From contig JADJYG010000018.1 of NCBI GenBank assembly GCA_016719895.1, forward strand, positions 1 through 64,000: 64,000 nt of DNA, in the 5' to 3' direction. The notes beneath the pieces were generated by a model. That model was not told the origin of the DNA, did not search any database, and saw nothing but the letters and a program-made list of their open reading frames with translations. A program made the translations under genes and the position numbers. Within the stretch, counting starts at the first letter, position 1. The number at the start of each line of letters is the position of its first letter. The DNA comes from Saprospirales bacterium. Lineage in GTDB: Bacteria > Bacteroidota > Bacteroidia > Chitinophagales > Saprospiraceae. Positions 32,739 through 42,245 of this stretch are shown piece after piece.

Positions 32739-33735
32739 GATGTCTTTCTTGTTCGACAATCACGGCCGGCGTATTAATTACGTGCGCCTGGCGATCACCG
32801 ATCGATGCAATTTGCGTTGCACCTATTGCATGCCGGAAGAAGGCATAAAATTGGAGCCAAAATCCGGTTTGATGACCTTTGAAGAAATCCTCCGGATGAT
32901 GCACGTTTTTGCCGGCTTTGGCGTCAATAAGGTTCGGATCACCGGAGGAGAGCCTTTTGTGCGCCGGGATGTAATGGATCTTTTCCGGGGGCTTGCCGGC
33001 ATTCCGGGAATCGACACCCTGACGCTGACCACCAACGGAACGCATACTGCTCCCCACATTGCCGAACTGAAGGAACTCGGCGTGCGAAGTGTTAACTTAA
33101 GTTTGGATAGTTTAGACCGGGAACGGTTTAGAAGCATCACCCGCCGCGATGAGTTCGACCGGGTTTGGGCGACGTTGGAAGCCTTGCTCCGCCATGAACT
33201 GGAGGTAAAAATCAATGTCGTGCTGATGCAGGGCCGCAACGACGTGGATTTGTTACCCTTTGTTGCCCTGACCCAAAATTGCCCGGTGTCCGTACGTTTT
33301 ATCGAAGAAATGCCCTTCAACGGCTCGGGCGCCAATCCGGCTGGCGGCTATTGGGATTGGAAGCGAATAGCAAGCGCTATCCAGGAGTCTTTTCCCGGTC
33401 TGTATAAAGTCGAAGATCCGCCGAATTCAACCGCACTTCATTATCGCATCCCCGGCCACTTGGGCGGAATCGGGATTATTCCGGCGTTTTCCAGGACCTT
33501 TTGCGGCACGTGCAACCGCCTGCGCGTTACTCCGCAGGGGGTGCTCAAAACCTGTTTATACGACGATGGTATTTTCAACATTCGCGACCTGATGCGGGCG
33601 GGCGCAAGTAATGACGCTTTGAAAACAGCACTGCTGGAGGCTGCCGGCAACAGGGCTAAAGATGGGTTCGAGGCGGAATCCAGGCGCTTTTCCGGGCTTC
33701 CTGTCCGGGAAAGTATGACGACGATCGGCGGATGA
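32737..33735 (+). CDS. moaA: GTP 3',8-cyclase MoaA
   Basis: MoaA is the radical SAM enzyme that rearranges GTP in the first step of molybdenum cofactor synthesis. The radical SAM cluster is CNLRCTYC (Cys24, 28, 31) and the second cluster is formed by CGTCNRLRVT and a later Cys in LKTCLYDDG. The protein ends in IGG, the conserved terminal diglycine of active MoaA. MMSFLFDNHGRRINYVRL marks the N-terminus; ATG at 32737 or 32740 are equally possible. It is convergent with moeA. Confidence 0.95.
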   Translation: MMSFLFDNHGRRINYVRLAITDRCNLRCTYCMPEEGIKLEPKSGLMTFEEILRMMHVFAGFGVNKVRITGGEPFVRRDVMDLFRGLAGIPGIDTLTLTTNGTHTAPHIAELKELGVRSVNLSLDSLDRERFRSITRRDEFDRVWATLEALLRHELEVKINVVLMQGRNDVDLLPFVALTQNCPVSVRFIEEMPFNGSGANPAGGYWDWKRIASAIQESFPGLYKVEDPPNSTALHYRIPGHLGGIGIIPAFSRTFCGTCNRLRVTPQGVLKTCLYDDGIFNIRDLMRAGASNDALKTALLEAAGNRAKDGFEAESRRFSGLPVRESMTTIGG

Positions 33736-33746
33736 CCGCAGCCGGA

Positions 33747-34940
33747 TCACCGGTGCCGGATCAATCGAAACGGTTCCGACACCCCAAACGTATGCTGTCC
33801 TTGCGGCAGTTCCAGGAATCCATTTGTACGGTGTAAATTGGCCAGATCGCCGCTGCCGTGCCCGGCGAAGGCATGCGCCCGGAGCACCCCCCGGTCGTTT
33901 TCAAGCGATACCGGCAAAAACCAGGTGAGGTCCGGTTTAAAGGATTGGGGGGCTGCCAGGAAGGCCCATTCTGCCGGCGTGGCGCTAAGCCCGCTGCGTT
34001 GCCCGATCCAGGGGATAACATACCGGCAAGCGCATAAAAATGCGGAAACGGGGTTGCCTGGCAGGGCAAAAACCGCCGCCCCGGCTTTGTGCTGTGCAAA
34101 CAGAAGCGGTTTCCCCGGGCGCTGCGCCACTTTGTGAAAATGAATCTGCGCGCCGGACACGGCCAAGATTTCCGGCACGTAGTCTTTTTTACCCGCCGAT
34201 ACGCCGCCGGAAAATAGCAGTAAATCATACTCAGACAAAAGTTTCCCAACAAGACACTCAATACTTTTAACATCATCCTTGCAATGAAAAATCTCGCTCT
34301 TGATATGCCAGGGGGCCAAAAGCGTTTGCAGGGCCATGGGATTGGATTGCCGGATTTGCCAGGGTAGGGGGGCACTGTCAATATTGACCAGTTCATCACC
34401 GGTGGCGATAATCGCCGTACGCGGCGCAGGGCTTACGAGCACCCTGGTTTTACCGGTCGTCGCCAAAATGGCCATTTCGGCCGCGCCGATCCGTTGGCCC
34501 GGGGAAAGCAATATATCGCTCACCCGATGGTCGACTCCCTGCTGGTGTACATTCTGTTGGAAACGAATATTTGCTGTATACACAATGGCGCGTTCTCCGG
34601 TTATTTCCACGTCTTCATAAGGGATGACGGTATCGGCGCCTTCCGGCAGGACAGCTCCGGTGGCAACCTCCATGCATACGGCAGGGTGGGGGAGCGCCGG
34701 GGGCGGCGCACCCGCTGCCACCTGGCCCCGGATTAAAAAATCGGTTCGACCTTCGGCATACGAAGCGAAACGAATCGCTATACCATCCATCGATACCCGG
34801 TTAAATGGGGGGAAATCCCGGTCTGCCCGAATAGTTTCCCGGAGTACGCAACCGCCCGCTTGCTCCAAATTGACGAAATGCGGCTTGACCACTGGCGCGC
34901 AGTCCTCTACGATTTGCGTTGCCTCTTTCACACTGATCAT
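33747..34940 (-). CDS. moeA: Molybdopterin molybdenumtransferase MoeA
   Basis: MoeA inserts molybdate into adenylated molybdopterin. The 397-residue protein begins MISVKEATQIVEDCAPV (start at 34940) and has RDFPPFNRVSMDGIAIR, the MPT-binding TGDELV, LLFSGGVSAGKKDYV, and RPGKPLLFAQ with PGNPVSAFLC. All four domains of the family are present at normal length. It ends 11 bases from moaA on the opposite strand and is divergent from moaC, with a 14-bp palindrome in the shared gap. Confidence 0.95.
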   Translation of the reverse strand: MISVKEATQIVEDCAPVVKPHFVNLEQAGGCVLRETIRADRDFPPFNRVSMDGIAIRFASYAEGRTDFLIRGQVAAGAPPPALPHPAVCMEVATGAVLPEGADTVIPYEDVEITGERAIVYTANIRFQQNVHQQGVDHRVSDILLSPGQRIGAAEMAILATTGKTRVLVSPAPRTAIIATGDELVNIDSAPLPWQIRQSNPMALQTLLAPWHIKSEIFHCKDDVKSIECLVGKLLSEYDLLLFSGGVSAGKKDYVPEILAVSGAQIHFHKVAQRPGKPLLFAQHKAGAAVFALPGNPVSAFLCACRYVIPWIGQRSGLSATPAEWAFLAAPQSFKPDLTWFLPVSLENDRGVLRAHAFAGHGSGDLANLHRTNGFLELPQGQHTFGVSEPFRLIRHR

Positions 34941-34952
34941 TTGTATATTTCT

Positions 34953-34966
34953 TTTTAACGTTAAAA
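34953..34966. promoter_or_regulatory. 14-bp perfect palindrome between moeA and moaC
   Basis: TTTTAACGTTAAAA is its own reverse complement. It lies in the 75-base gap between the divergent moeA and moaC starts, close to the TATTTTTG box at 34991. A dimeric regulator could bind it and control both directions. This is an inference from symmetry and position; AT-rich palindromes also occur by chance. Confidence 0.4.
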
Positions 34967-34990
34967 TAAATAGTTTGCGGCCGTCTGTAG

Positions 34991-34998
34991 TATTTTTG
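34991..34998 (+). promoter_or_regulatory. -7 box TATTTTTG upstream of moaC
   Basis: TAnnTTTG match 17 bases before the moaC ATG. A TTTG at 34974-34977 is too close (13 bases) to be a normal -33 element. Confidence 0.35.
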
Positions 34999-35015
34999 GG
35001 CAGAAAAATACAAAG

Positions 35016-35504
35016 ATGACGGAATTTACACACCTAGACCGGAGCGGAAACCCTACAATGGTTGATATTAGCGACAAACCGGTCACCCGGCGCACCGCCC
35101 GGGCGCGTGCCATTGTCGTATTGCCGGAAAAGGTGCTGGCTTTGCTCCAGCAAGGCGAAATTCAGACGCCCAAAGGAGCGGTTTTTCAAACAGCAATTTT
35201 AGCGGGAATCATGGCAGCCAAAAAAACAGGCGAATTGATCCCGCTTTGCCACCCACTTGGACTGGACAATTGCCAGGTATCGATCCGGATCAACAATAAC
35301 CAGGAGGTGGAGGTGGATTCCCTGGCAACCAATACGGGAAGGACCGGGGTGGAAATGGAGGCGCTTACCAGTGTTTCCATCGCGGCATTGACCATATACG
35401 ATATGTGCAAGGCTTTCTCGCAGCAGATCGTCTTGCGTGACATCCGGTTGTTGGAAAAGACCGGTGGAAAAAAAGACTACCGGGCGCATGAATCAACTTT
35501 TTGA
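35016..35504 (+). CDS. moaC: Cyclic pyranopterin monophosphate synthase MoaC
   Basis: MoaC converts the MoaA product to cyclic pyranopterin monophosphate. The 162-residue protein shows MVDISDKPVTRRTARA, KKTGELIPLCHPL, GVEMEALTSVSIAALTIYDM and the end segment LLEKTGGKKD, all hallmark sequence with the catalytic Lys and Asp/His in place. It overlaps mobA by 17 bases, so the two genes are cotranscribed. Confidence 0.96.
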   Translation: MTEFTHLDRSGNPTMVDISDKPVTRRTARARAIVVLPEKVLALLQQGEIQTPKGAVFQTAILAGIMAAKKTGELIPLCHPLGLDNCQVSIRINNNQEVEVDSLATNTGRTGVEMEALTSVSIAALTIYDMCKAFSQQIVLRDIRLLEKTGGKKDYRAHESTF

Positions 35505-36081
35505 TACCCAGGTACCCGCGATAAAGGGATTGGTACTTGCCGGCGGCAGGTCGGTTCGTATGGGTCAGGACAAAGGCCTGATCCCTTGGCATGGAAAGCC
35601 GCAACGCGAATATCTGGTTTTGTTGCTGGAATCCCTGGGGCTACCGGCGTATATTTCGTGCCGCCCCGACCAGGCTGCCGACCTGGAAGCCTATCCAGTC
35701 ATTGTCGACCAACTGGCTGACCAGGGGCCATTAGGCGCCATATATTCGGCTTTTCAGACCGATCCGCAATCGGCCTGGCTGGTTTTAGCGTGCGATATGC
35801 CCTTGTTGGATGCCGGCGTCATTCGCTACTTATTGGAACAGCGCAATCCGGCACTGGCAGCCACGGCATACCGGGCGCCGGCTTTTTCGGACCATTCTCC
35901 CGACCCCTTGGCGGCTATTTGGGAGCCCGCTATCCTGCCCGTGATAGAGCGGCGTTTGCTCGCAGGCCTTCGGTGCGCACGCAAAGCATTGGCAGAGGCA
36001 GGCGTGCATGTGCTGGACGCCCCAGACCCCCTAAAATTATCCAATGTGAATACACCCGAAGACCTGGACCGGATGCGGTAA
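35488..36081 (+). CDS. mobA: Molybdenum cofactor guanylyltransferase MobA
   Basis: MobA attaches GMP to molybdenum cofactor, giving the guanine dinucleotide form used by the DMSO-reductase family. The 197-residue protein has the nucleotidyltransferase signature LVLAGGRSVRMGQDKGLIPW near residue 13, then VDQLADQGPLGAIYSAF, LACDMPLLD and LSNVNTPEDL. In this family the usual GxSxRMG is here GGRSVRMGQDKG. It starts inside the end of moaC. A MobA in the cluster indicates that at least one bis-MGD enzyme is encoded elsewhere. Confidence 0.93.
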   Translation: MNQLFDTQVPAIKGLVLAGGRSVRMGQDKGLIPWHGKPQREYLVLLLESLGLPAYISCRPDQAADLEAYPVIVDQLADQGPLGAIYSAFQTDPQSAWLVLACDMPLLDAGVIRYLLEQRNPALAATAYRAPAFSDHSPDPLAAIWEPAILPVIERRLLAGLRCARKALAEAGVHVLDAPDPLKLSNVNTPEDLDRMR

Positions 36082-36231
36082 GATTTTTATTGTCGAAAAT
36101 TGGGTTTATCCGGCGCGCTCTTACATTTGCTGGGGAAAAGGAGGGTTTGGGCGGATAGTCGACAAAATACTGACATATTCCCGGCGTTTTTGGGACAAAA
36201 CAAAACGTTCTATACTTTAAAAACTACCACT

Positions 36232-37155
36232 ATGAGTGAAAATTCAAATTCGCGTGTTTATGCTATAATCATAACCGTTTTATTGCTCTTGTCGGCTGCT
36301 TTGGGTTGGTTCTTCTGGCAAAAATCGCGCGCCATGATATCGGAAAGCAAGGAACGGCAGGCAACCCTCGATTCCCTGATTCAAGTTAAATCTAATATTG
36401 AACAGGAGTTGGATAGTTTGTCGCTGGCATACTCCAGTTTGCGTACGGAAAACGAAAACCTGCAAGGAAGGGTGACGAATACAGCGGCCTTGGTGGAACA
36501 AAAAGAAATTACCATTAAACAACTGAAATCCGCCTCGGCAAAAAACCTGGATGAATTGCGGAAGCAGGTGGCGGAATTGCTAAAAGTAAGAACGGAATAT
36601 GAGACGATCATCACCGTCCTTCGCCAGGAAAACCAGCAGCTCAGAGAGGAAAATGAACGACTGACCGGCGAGAATGCCCAGTTGAAGGGGGAGCGCGAAC
36701 AATTGAGCGGCCAGGTAACCGATTTAGCCAAACAATTGGAAGAACAAATCCGGAAAACACAATCCGCCACTTTTAAAGCCACCTCCTTTCGCGTTGAAAT
36801 TGAACGCCGGAATAACAAGCTGACGGCAAAAGCGCGGCAGGCCAGGGAGTTGCTGGTTAGTTTTGACTTGGCCGACGTGCCACAATCATTCCAGGGGCCG
36901 CAAAAATTATACTTGTCCGTCACGGATGATAAAGGCAATCCGGTTACTTCAAAAAATCCGACCAAAGCCACCGTGTATGCCCCGACCGGCCCGGTAGAAA
37001 TCATGGCGCAGCAGGTAAAACAAGTAGTATTGGAGTCTACCCAGCGCATGTCCTTTGTACATCAGTTGGAAGACCGGTTAAAATCAGGCAACTACGTAGT
37101 GGCAATATATTGCGATAAAGGACTTTTAGGCGCATCGAGCTTCCGCTTGCGGTAA
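36232..37155 (+). CDS. Membrane-anchored coiled-coil protein
   Basis: A 307-residue protein with one membrane segment near residues 9-30, then a long coiled coil (about 35-195) rich in Gln, Glu and Leu heptads, and a small C-terminal beta domain (KLYLSVTDDKGNPVTS ... VVAIYCDKGLLG). The layout suits a periplasmic or cytoplasmic spacer protein. ATG at 36232 puts the membrane segment at the N-terminus; the longer frame is not needed. It is followed by a terminator and then tamB on the same strand. Function unknown. Confidence 0.72.
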   Translation: MSENSNSRVYAIIITVLLLLSAALGWFFWQKSRAMISESKERQATLDSLIQVKSNIEQELDSLSLAYSSLRTENENLQGRVTNTAALVEQKEITIKQLKSASAKNLDELRKQVAELLKVRTEYETIITVLRQENQQLREENERLTGENAQLKGEREQLSGQVTDLAKQLEEQIRKTQSATFKATSFRVEIERRNNKLTAKARQARELLVSFDLADVPQSFQGPQKLYLSVTDDKGNPVTSKNPTKATVYAPTGPVEIMAQQVKQVVLESTQRMSFVHQLEDRLKSGNYVVAIYCDKGLLGASSFRLR

Positions 37156-37214
37156 TCAGTAAAATCACCTTCATGTTCGGCGACCCTGCAGTATTTTCGC
37201 CGGGCAAACTGCTT

Positions 37215-37254
37215 ACATAAAAGTGTGGAGGCAACGGTTTCCACACTTTTATGT
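37215..37254 (+). terminator. Intrinsic terminator before tamB
   Basis: Arms 37215-37229 and 37240-37254 are perfect 15-base complements (ACATAAAAGTGTGGA and its reverse), with a 10-base loop, followed by TTTAG. It ends only nine bases before the tamB ATG, so it could also act in the tamB leader. Confidence 0.7.
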
Positions 37255-37263
37255 TTTAGAAGC

Positions 37264-40200
37264 ATGAAAGACAAGCCCAAACCACAAACACAACCCGAAA
37301 CGGGATCGGGCACATCGCCTTGGGCGACTGTGGCGCAGCGTTTATGGCGGCGCGTAGAAAATATCGCGTTTGGCATCGTCGCCGCAACAATTTTCCTGTA
37401 TTTTGTTCTGCAATCCGCTGCCGTACAAAACTGGATTATTGGCAAAATCACTGGGTATCTTTCCGAAGAACTCCAAACTACCGTAGAAATCCAGCATGTC
37501 GATTTTTCTTTTTTTGACAACCTGCTGTTGGAGGGGCTATACATTGAAGATTTACATGGCGATACCCTGCTCTATGCCGAACGCTTTAAAGCCGGCCTGA
37601 ACTCCAATATTTTTTCACTCCTCAACAACGAACTGGAATTCAATGAAATCGGATTGACGAAAGCCCGGATCAATATTCGCCGGCTGGAAGGTGAAAACGC
37701 GAATAATTTACAGTTCTTAATAGATTATTTCACCAGCCCGCGCCCAAAACCGGCGCGCACACCTGCGCCGTTCCATATCCGGGTGCAAAATTTGCGTTTG
37801 ACGGATGTTAAGTTCCTGCAGGAAGACAAAGTGAAAGGAAAGCGCCTGTGGGCAAGCGTCCCGAACGGCACGTTGCGCATCAACAATCTGGATATTCCCT
37901 CCAAAATCGCTGACGTGCAATCGGTATTCCTGGAAGGCGTCGCCTTTTCCATTGCAGAATTCCCTGCCTTGCCGGAACCAGCAGGGGCAAAAAAAGTGTC
38001 CACGCCGTCCGACAGATCCCGTTTGCCCGGCGACACCTTGCCGCTCCGGCTGACCATCAGGCGGCTTTCCCTGAAAGACGGGTATTTTTCGTTGGACCGT
38101 TTTGATGCTTCTTCCGGCAAAACCACGCCCGACCAGGTGATCGATTATCAGCATATGGCAGTCGCCAATATAGCCGTCGAAGCGGACAGTGTTTATGCAG
38201 ACGATGCGCTCCGTTTTACCGGCGTGCTCCATCACCTGGCCGCCGCAGAAAAAAGCGGCGTCGCTATCCGGCACCTTGGCGCCCGCAAGGTGGTGGTCAA
38301 TGACACCCTGGCTGGCCTATACGGTATGCGCTTGGAAACGAATGGAAGCGTCTTGGGCGACACCCTGGCTTTGCATTATTCCACGTATCGCGACTTTCAT
38401 GATTTTACCAACCGGGTATATATGGAGGGCCGGTTTGATTCCACCTCCCGGGTGCGCCTGGGCGACATCATGTTCTTCAGTCCGGGCGTGGAAAAAAATC
38501 CTTTTTTTATAAACAACAGGAATCAGGTCGTAGATATTTCCGGCCGGGTAGATGGCCGGGTGAATCGCTTGAATGGCCGTGGCCTGGACATACGCGTTGG
38601 CAACAGCACCCGGATTACCGGCAGCTTTGACGGCGACGATATGGCGGAGGGAAGCGACCGCATGCGCCTCTTGTTCGATCTGGAAAATGCCCGAACGACC
38701 ATGTCGACCCTCCGGATGATCATACCTGGATTTACGGCGCCGGCATACTTCAACCGCTTGGGAAATATCAATTTCAGGGGTACGTACCAGATCCTTTTTG
38801 GCTCCAATCATATCCTGAACGGCGACCTCGTCACCGATATCGGCTATGGCAATCTGGACATGAAACTTGATCTGGCGGGCGGGCAGGAGAAGGCATTGTA
38901 TTCCGGATTTCTCAATATGTTTGATTTTGATATGGCTGCCTGGACGGGTAACCGGGAGTTTGGAAAAACTACCTTTCAGGTGAATATCGCCGATGGCGAA
39001 GGTCTTACGGTGCGAACGATCAAAGCCCGGCTCACCGGTGGGATCGAATCTTTCTATTATCGAGGTTACAACTATCAAAATGTGGAGATGAACGGGCTGT
39101 TTGACCAGTCCGTGTTTGTCGGGGAATTGAATATGAAAGACCCGAACATCGACTTTACGTTTGACGGGACGGTCAATTTAAAGGATTCCATTCCGGAATA
39201 TGATTTCAAGGTCGACTTGCGGCGGCTTGACCTTGGCGCCCTGCATTTGGTTAACGACGATTGGGTGCTATCCGGGAGGGTGGAAAAAATCAAACTTTTT
39301 GCACGGGATTGGCGTGATTTGCGCGGCGCCGTTGTTTTACGAAACTTCCGGCTGATACAGGATAAAAAAATGGTGCATCAGGTAGATTCGCTCACCTTTG
39401 CCGCGTCCAACAGCCCCGACGGAAACCGCTATTTTATTTTGTTGTCGGATATCGCAGATGGCATCCTGGAGGGCCGGTTCGAAATTGACAGGATGGCCAA
39501 TAGCGTGTTGCGCTTTTTTCACCGGCAGTATCCTGCAATTGTACAGCAAGTGCTTGGACATTCCGTGCCTGACACTACGGACCTGACCGATAATTACAAA
39601 ATCAACCTCCAAATCAAAGATACCCGGAGCCTGACATGGCTTTTTGATCCCAAGCTGGATACCATCCGGAATCTGAATGTACGCGCCAAATTGGATGCTG
39701 GAAAAACGGTCTCGGAATTCCGGCTGCACATACCTGGATTCCGCTATGACGGCCTCCAACTCCGGGATGTTTCCTTTGCCTGGAAAAGCGAAAACAGCGC
39801 CGGGACCTACAGCCTGGATATTCCGCAAGCATTATTGCCCAACGGCCAACAACTGACGCAATTGCATCTGGGAGGTACTGCCGTTCAGCAAAACATCGAA
39901 TTTGGCCTGACAACCGAAGATACCCTCTCCATCGTGGAGCGTATCAACCTGAAAGGCGTATTGTCTACGGTGGACTCGTTTTGGCAAATCCAGTTCAATA
40001 CCTCTGAAATTACGCTTTTTAATGAAGCGTGGTTTATGGACGACAACAACTACCTGCGTTTTTCCAAGGACTATTTTGAAGCGCGGAATTTCGACCTGAT
40101 GCATGGCAACCAGCGTATCGAAGTAGAGGAACTTCAGGATGGCAGAGGCGCGCGCTTCTCTTTGGCTAACTTTAACCTCAATTTTCTGCAACGATTGTTC

Positions 40201-42219
40201 CTTGTCGATAAATTCGATTACCGGGGAAAAATATTTAATCTGGATATCGAGGTGCAGGACATATTTGCGCTTAAGAGTATTCAAGGGTATATCACTACCG
40301 ATACCATTTTTATCAATGACCGGCCCTACGGCGCCATGATCGGCAACCTGGAAATGGATAGCCTGGATGGCCCGTTATGGTGGAAGGTGTTTGTAAACGA
40401 CAAAAGCAATCACCAACTCCGGGTGCTGGGCACCTGGGTACAGGGCCATCAGCCGGCAAAAACGGTGGAAGAATTAGGGGTAATTCGCCCTGGCGAATTC
40501 CAAACTTTAGTGACTGCCACAAATTTCCCAATGGAAGTTTTGGAACTGTTTATTCCGGATATTTCCAAAACAAGCGGTACCATAAATACCAGCGTACAAC
40601 TTGGCGGGCCATTCGACCGCGTGGTTATGCGCGGCGCCGCAAAGGTAGACGGCCGTTTTCAACTGGACTACCTCAAGGCTATGTTCTATATCCCCAACCA
40701 AACCATTCAATTGAATGAATACCAGATTTGGGCCGATGGCGATACGGTGCTCGATGGCAGCCGGAAAAATGCAGCGATCATTCGCAGAGGGCTCCGGCAT
40801 GATCATTTCAAGAATTGGCGGCTTGATTGCGAAATCCAGTCGATTGGCTCTAATTTTTTAGTAATGAATACATTGCGGGAGGATAATGTCATGTACTACG
40901 GCCAGGGCATTGGGCGGTTCGACGCCAGGTTTACCGGTTCTTTCAGCAAACCCAACATTAATATCGATGCCTGGACCGGCAGGGAGACCCGTTTGTATAT
41001 TCCCCTTTCCTCCAGTAGCTCGGATATTCAGGATGCCAGTTTTATAACGTTCCGGGACAAAAGCAGTGCCGCCGGAACGGGCAATGGAAAAACAAAAAGT
41101 TTTATACCTGACGAGATCAAAGGCCTGAATCTTGAAATGAATCTTTCCATTTCAACCGATGCGGAGGTACAACTTATTTTTGACGAACAATCCGGCGATA
41201 TTATAAAGGGCAGGGGAGAGGGCAATATCCGGTTGACGATTAACCGGGAAGGCGAGTTTAAAATGTATGGAACCTACCAAATCAGTCGGGGTGAATACCT
41301 CTTCACGCTATTGAATTGGGTGAACAAACCTTTTACTGTTGCCGAAGGCGGAACGATCACCTGGTTTGGCGATCCCTATGGCGCGCAGATCAGCCTGGAT
41401 GCCACGTATGCAGAAAACACTTCGTTGTACAACCTGCTGCGCGATGAATTGGCGGTTACCAACGACCTCAGTGAAGAAGCATCGAAATCTACCAGAGGCA
41501 TCGTGACCATGCACTTGAAGGGCGATCTTTTCAAACCAAACATTAGTTTTGACTTAAGCTTTCCCAATGTGTCCAGTCAGCTGAAATCATTGGTAGAGAG
41601 TAAGCTATCCTTACTTCGCCAGGATCAGAACGAGCTGACGCGGCAGGTTTTCGGGTTGGTTGTCGTCGGATCCTTTTTGCCACCATCTGGCGGTTCTGTC
41701 AACATCCAAAGCAGCGACTATCTCGCCTCGGCTTTCAACACCTTGACCCAGGTGCTGAGCAATCAATTTTCGAATTATCTGACCGGTCTGGCTTCGGAAT
41801 GGTTTGGCGGAGCCGTGTCGAGTATCGATTTCGACATCGCCTACAACGAATACCGGAACCAAACCGATCCTGGGCAGACAGACCTGGCGCAGATCGGCAG
41901 GGAGTTGCAATTGCGCCTGACCAGCGGTTTTGCCAACGACCGGATCACGGTTCAGGTTGGGTCACAGTTTGGGCTCGGGCAGCCCGGCGCTACCAGCAAT
42001 AACGGATTTTTAGGGGAAGACGTGACGGTCGAAATTCAATTAACGGAAAACCGGCAATGGCGGCTGAAGGTTTATCAACGAACCGAACCGGATGTGGCGG
42101 GAGGTTCCAGGCGTTCGCGCTACGGGTTCGGTATTAGCTTCCGGAAGGAATACGACTCGTTTAGCGATCTGATGGGCGGGCTGACCGGGTGGTTTACTGG
42201 AAAAAAAGATAAAAAATAG
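37264..42219 (+). CDS. tamB: TamB family translocation/assembly protein
   Basis: A 1651-residue protein of the TamB (AsmA-like bridge) superfamily, which spans the periplasm and carries lipids to the outer membrane. One membrane anchor lies near residues 30-55. The remainder is a long run of beta strands forming the hydrophobic groove, with repeated DLS and DIR type turns. The C-terminal TamB domain is seen in GEGNIRLTINREGEFKMYGT, ISRGEYLFTLLNWVNKPFTV, FDLSFPNVSSQ and the final YGFGISFRKEY. MKDKPKPQ at 37264 is the start. Length is typical for Bacteroidota TamB. Confidence 0.93.
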   Translation: MKDKPKPQTQPETGSGTSPWATVAQRLWRRVENIAFGIVAATIFLYFVLQSAAVQNWIIGKITGYLSEELQTTVEIQHVDFSFFDNLLLEGLYIEDLHGDTLLYAERFKAGLNSNIFSLLNNELEFNEIGLTKARINIRRLEGENANNLQFLIDYFTSPRPKPARTPAPFHIRVQNLRLTDVKFLQEDKVKGKRLWASVPNGTLRINNLDIPSKIADVQSVFLEGVAFSIAEFPALPEPAGAKKVSTPSDRSRLPGDTLPLRLTIRRLSLKDGYFSLDRFDASSGKTTPDQVIDYQHMAVANIAVEADSVYADDALRFTGVLHHLAAAEKSGVAIRHLGARKVVVNDTLAGLYGMRLETNGSVLGDTLALHYSTYRDFHDFTNRVYMEGRFDSTSRVRLGDIMFFSPGVEKNPFFINNRNQVVDISGRVDGRVNRLNGRGLDIRVGNSTRITGSFDGDDMAEGSDRMRLLFDLENARTTMSTLRMIIPGFTAPAYFNRLGNINFRGTYQILFGSNHILNGDLVTDIGYGNLDMKLDLAGGQEKALYSGFLNMFDFDMAAWTGNREFGKTTFQVNIADGEGLTVRTIKARLTGGIESFYYRGYNYQNVEMNGLFDQSVFVGELNMKDPNIDFTFDGTVNLKDSIPEYDFKVDLRRLDLGALHLVNDDWVLSGRVEKIKLFARDWRDLRGAVVLRNFRLIQDKKMVHQVDSLTFAASNSPDGNRYFILLSDIADGILEGRFEIDRMANSVLRFFHRQYPAIVQQVLGHSVPDTTDLTDNYKINLQIKDTRSLTWLFDPKLDTIRNLNVRAKLDAGKTVSEFRLHIPGFRYDGLQLRDVSFAWKSENSAGTYSLDIPQALLPNGQQLTQLHLGGTAVQQNIEFGLTTEDTLSIVERINLKGVLSTVDSFWQIQFNTSEITLFNEAWFMDDNNYLRFSKDYFEARNFDLMHGNQRIEVEELQDGRGARFSLANFNLNFLQRLFLVDKFDYRGKIFNLDIEVQDIFALKSIQGYITTDTIFINDRPYGAMIGNLEMDSLDGPLWWKVFVNDKSNHQLRVLGTWVQGHQPAKTVEELGVIRPGEFQTLVTATNFPMEVLELFIPDISKTSGTINTSVQLGGPFDRVVMRGAAKVDGRFQLDYLKAMFYIPNQTIQLNEYQIWADGDTVLDGSRKNAAIIRRGLRHDHFKNWRLDCEIQSIGSNFLVMNTLREDNVMYYGQGIGRFDARFTGSFSKPNINIDAWTGRETRLYIPLSSSSSDIQDASFITFRDKSSAAGTGNGKTKSFIPDEIKGLNLEMNLSISTDAEVQLIFDEQSGDIIKGRGEGNIRLTINREGEFKMYGTYQISRGEYLFTLLNWVNKPFTVAEGGTITWFGDPYGAQISLDATYAENTSLYNLLRDELAVTNDLSEEASKSTRGIVTMHLKGDLFKPNISFDLSFPNVSSQLKSLVESKLSLLRQDQNELTRQVFGLVVVGSFLPPSGGSVNIQSSDYLASAFNTLTQVLSNQFSNYLTGLASEWFGGAVSSIDFDIAYNEYRNQTDPGQTDLAQIGRELQLRLTSGFANDRITVQVGSQFGLGQPGATSNNGFLGEDVTVEIQLTENRQWRLKVYQRTEPDVAGGSRRSRYGFGISFRKEYDSFSDLMGGLTGWFTGKKDKK

Positions 42220-42245
42220 GGTGGGGTAGTGTTTAAAACAAATTG

